Assembly (NCBI RefSeq): GCF_030503855.1
Contig: NZ_CP129971.1
Span: 4,216,001 to 4,280,000 of the forward strand
Length of the DNA stretch: 64,000 nt
Direction of reading: 5' to 3'
From: Marivirga salinae
GTDB taxonomy: Bacteria; Bacteroidota; Bacteroidia; Cytophagales; Cyclobacteriaceae
A program made the translations under genes and the position numbers. Below are positions 62,620-64,000 of this stretch, piece by piece (the first letter of the stretch is position 1; every line of letters starts with the position of its first letter). Below the pieces are notes generated by a model. The model saw only the letters and a program-made list of their open reading frames with translations. It was not told the origin of the DNA and searched no databases.

Positions 62620-63118
62620 TTTTTTTTATGTCTAGTCTGCAGGGAAATTAGCAAAAAAAAAGCCTGGCAGGCGTAACCTACCAGGAAAGCCCAAACCGCT
62701 AAAACGGCACAGGCGAATAATAAAACTGAAACCATAAAACCCTAACCGACAAAGTGCCATAGGGACCTGAACCAAACCGCCTAAAACTAAATTTAGGCTT
62801 AGACCAAACGTACGCCACCAACCACCGGCTGGCGATGCGCACTCTTAAAATTAAATTAAACATAGTGCGCATCCACACAGGAACGGTGAGATAGATGCAA
62901 GAGCGGCACAAAAAAAATACTACCGCTTGCGGTGGAGATTTTTTTGTAGCCGGCAAAGCGAACTCTTGCATCTTTCTCATCCGCATGCCTGTAAATTTCA
63001 CTATGTTTGAGTTGATTTTTTCACTGTCGAGTCGCAGTGAAGTTGGCTCGAAGCTTTTTGGGAAAGTGAGAAGTTTAGCTGATAATCAGCTTTGGAAAGC
63101 TATCTCTTATTTCTGATT
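62614..63118. other. Hairpin-rich non-coding stretch
   Basis: No gene is supported in these 505 bases. Six inverted repeats follow one another: 62663-62685 (CCTGGCAGG / CCTACCAGG, one mismatch), 62779-62798 (GCCTAAA / TTTAGGC), 62834-62873 (GATGCGCACT / AGTGCGCATC, perfect), the compound hairpin at 62885-62981, 63020-63041 (TTCACTG / CAGTGAA) and 63077-63091 (AGCTGAT / ATCAGCT). The stretch has visibly more G and C than its surroundings. A structured RNA or a set of DNA hairpin sites is likely. Confidence 0.6.
62885..62981. ncRNA. Compound hairpin element, copy A
   Basis: The outer stem pairs GGTGAG-ATA-GATGCAAGAG (62885-62903) with CTCTTGCATC-TTT-CTCATC (62963-62981). It has a perfect 10-bp core GATGCAAGAG / CTCTTGCATC. 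Inside, CGGC / GCCG and a run of seven A-T pairs lead to ACCG-CTTG-CGGT. The core AAAATACTACCGC ... GCGGTGGAGATTTT is shared with copy B. Whether it acts as RNA or DNA, and the strand, are unknown. Confidence 0.55.
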
Positions 63119-63604
63119 CTAATTAGGTATCTGGAATTGTCTTTTTATTTTCTCCAGAAATTCGAACTGATTTTTGGTTTTGATAAAAATTTCAATCTGA
63201 AAATTGTTTCTATTTTGCGTAGTAAATTTTAAATAATTTCCTAAACCTGTTGTGCCTTCATTTGAAAAAGCCAAACCTGTTATTACTTTTCTCTCGTAAG
63301 AACTTAGTGTCAGTTTTAGATTCTTTAATTGATTCAAATTTAAATGATGGCTTCCTATAACTCTGCTCCTAATAGTCAAGCTACCACTTGTTGATAATTC
63401 CATTACTCCGATTTCTATATACTGCTTCACATATGCTAGTAAAATCAAGCTTAAAGATAAGCAGACTGCTAAAATACCATTTATATTTCTATTAGCGTCA
63501 AAAACAAAAACTGCTAATAAAATTGCTATCAAGGATAAAACAAAGAAAATCAATGTCAACAGATAAGTTTTTGTTCGTTTACTGGACACTATAGTGAATT
63601 TCAT
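63119..63604 (-). CDS. Hypothetical membrane protein, PH-like domain
   Basis: A 161-residue protein with two adjacent membrane spans (about 14-35 and 42-58) and a soluble C-terminal region (about 60-161) rich in strands (MELSTSGSLTIRSRVIGSHH, LGNYLKFTTQNRNNFQIEIFI). The layout of two spans followed by a PH/YdbT-like domain is common in small hypothetical proteins of Bacteroidota. No function is known. It sits between the two structured elements. Confidence 0.7.
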   Translation of the reverse strand: MKFTIVSSKRTKTYLLTLIFFVLSLIAILLAVFVFDANRNINGILAVCLSLSLILLAYVKQYIEIGVMELSTSGSLTIRSRVIGSHHLNLNQLKNLKLTLSSYERKVITGLAFSNEGTTGLGNYLKFTTQNRNNFQIEIFIKTKNQFEFLEKIKRQFQIPN

Positions 63605-64000
63605 AATTCGGTATTGGGTCGTTTTAGATTAGAAATAAAGTAAAATATTATAAAAAAAAGAAAGCAATAGCTTTAAATTCTATCGAGGCATTTTTCCAAA
63701 TTTAGAAGCTTACCAATAAAGTAAACTATGGAAAACTTGCAATTAATAACCTACACACCACAGGGAAATATTTTCAAAAGAGAAAAGAAAAAAAACAAAA
63801 AAAAAGAAAAGAGAAAGCTTTTCTTTTAGGGTGAATCGCTTCGGGGGCAAGTCTTTTTTGAAAAATACTTCCGCCATTGGGCGGAGGAGATTTTTTAAAA
63901 AACCCTACGGGCTTGGACTTGCGGCCGAAAAGCGAGGCATCCCTAACTTGCTTTCCTCTTTTATTTTATTTTTGAAAAGATATTTACTTGAATCAGGAAA
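63605..64000. other. End spacer with second compound hairpin
   Basis: About 400 bases to the window edge. An A-rich stretch (63775-63815) is followed by the structured element copy B. A 33-codon frame (63728-63829) is not convincing. No tRNA or integrase is reached before the edge. Confidence 0.5.
63828..63944. ncRNA. Compound hairpin element, copy B
   Basis: Outer stems pair AGGG / CCCT, TCGCTT (63836-63841) / AAGCGA (63930-63935) and GCAAGTC (63847-63853) / GACTTGC (63916-63922). Inside, TTTTTT pairs with AAAAAA, AAAAAT with ATTTTT, and TCCGCC with GGCGGA around loop ATTG. Shape, the GCAAG / CTTGC core and the ATACT ... GGAGATTTTT segments match copy A, while stem bases differ in compensating ways. 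Confidence 0.55.

Noticed and set aside
62250-62735. A 161-codon minus-strand frame.
   Set aside because: It is antisense to cassette genes 2 and 3, whose frames are supported by family similarity and by the decayed copy.
62699-63001. A 100-codon minus-strand frame and an overlapping 73-codon plus-strand frame.
   Set aside because: Both cross the perfect hairpins and have odd composition. Similar fragments recur in Bacteroidota because the structured DNA recurs, which does not show protein coding.
63728-63829. A 33-codon frame rich in Lys (MENLQLITYTPQGN start).
   Set aside because: Its second half is just the A-rich tract; no family or coupling supports it.
62640-63944. Structured elements considered as retron msr-msd RNA.
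   Set aside because: No reverse transcriptase is found in the window and the shape lacks a clear msr part; it may still be revisited if one lies beyond 64000.

Overview
The window is one contig of an AT-rich Bacteroidota chromosome, most likely order Cytophagales (a Marivirga-like marine genus is my best guess; this is inference). Reasons: two very large secreted proteins carry C-terminal T9SS (type IX secretion) sorting domains. Other family markers are LysM/RlpA-type, DUF6089-like and FISUMP proteins and a 7TMR-DISM kinase. The acc/efp/fabH/rpmF cluster is typical, and the one clear promoter fits the Bacteroidota TTG / TAnnTTTG consensus.

Bases 1 to about 57,900 are mostly ordinary core genome. 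1-2.5 kb: polA tail, ruvC, a MazF/PemK-type toxin-antitoxin pair and a short-chain dehydrogenase. 2.5-10.5 kb: a kinase-like membrane protein without an ATPase domain, two divergent DEAD-box helicases, a secreted M24 peptidase, small secreted proteins, a GNAT acetyltransferase and an acylglycerol-phosphate acyltransferase. 10.7-22.1 kb: a secreted TPR-CHAT protein, DUF202, a universal stress protein coupled to a tiny membrane protein and xseA, a TIGR02757 protein, a five-LysM protein, and the nfeD-kdsB-nitroreductase operon. 22.1-28.8 kb: a 1352-residue T9SS cargo next to a 7TMR-DISM histidine kinase and NarL-type regulator. 28.9-32.7 kb: hisH-hisA-hisF-hisIE, headed by a degenerate DksA-like protein and followed by two paralogous small lipoproteins. 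33-42.3 kb: YceI, barrel proteins, Ppx/GppA, a lipoprotein RidA, accC-accB-efp-fabH, and rpmF-DUF177-pdxA. 42.3-47.4 kb: rsmA-mgtE-hydroxyacid dehydrogenase, a pentapeptide protein, and greA-HIT. 47.4-52.6 kb: a CPBP protease, a response regulator pair, TIGR02117, an LRR lipoprotein and a PAP2 protein. 53.2-57.9 kb: a 1555-residue cadherin-repeat T9SS adhesin.

Bases about 57,900 to 64,000 are an accessory zone. It holds a FISUMP/IPT lipoprotein gene broken by one stop codon, a 63-bp IS256-like miniature inverted repeat, a decayed GIY-YIG nuclease gene, and the 3' end of a tRNA with its terminator (an attachment-site scar). Next to these is a small helix-turn-helix gene preceded by three exact-phase 11-bp iterons. 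The zone also has a compact three-gene cassette: an uncharacterised 253-residue protein, a DUF5675 protein with a holin-like tail, and a 61-residue single-span basic-tailed protein. A second copy of this cassette lies 2.8 kb upstream but has lost almost all its interior, so it is a family of discrete units with definable ends. After the intact cassette come about 500 bases packed with hairpins, including a roughly 97-nt compound hairpin. A second, compensatorily changed version of that hairpin occurs near the window end. The cassette family and the paired structured elements are the best candidates for something undescribed.
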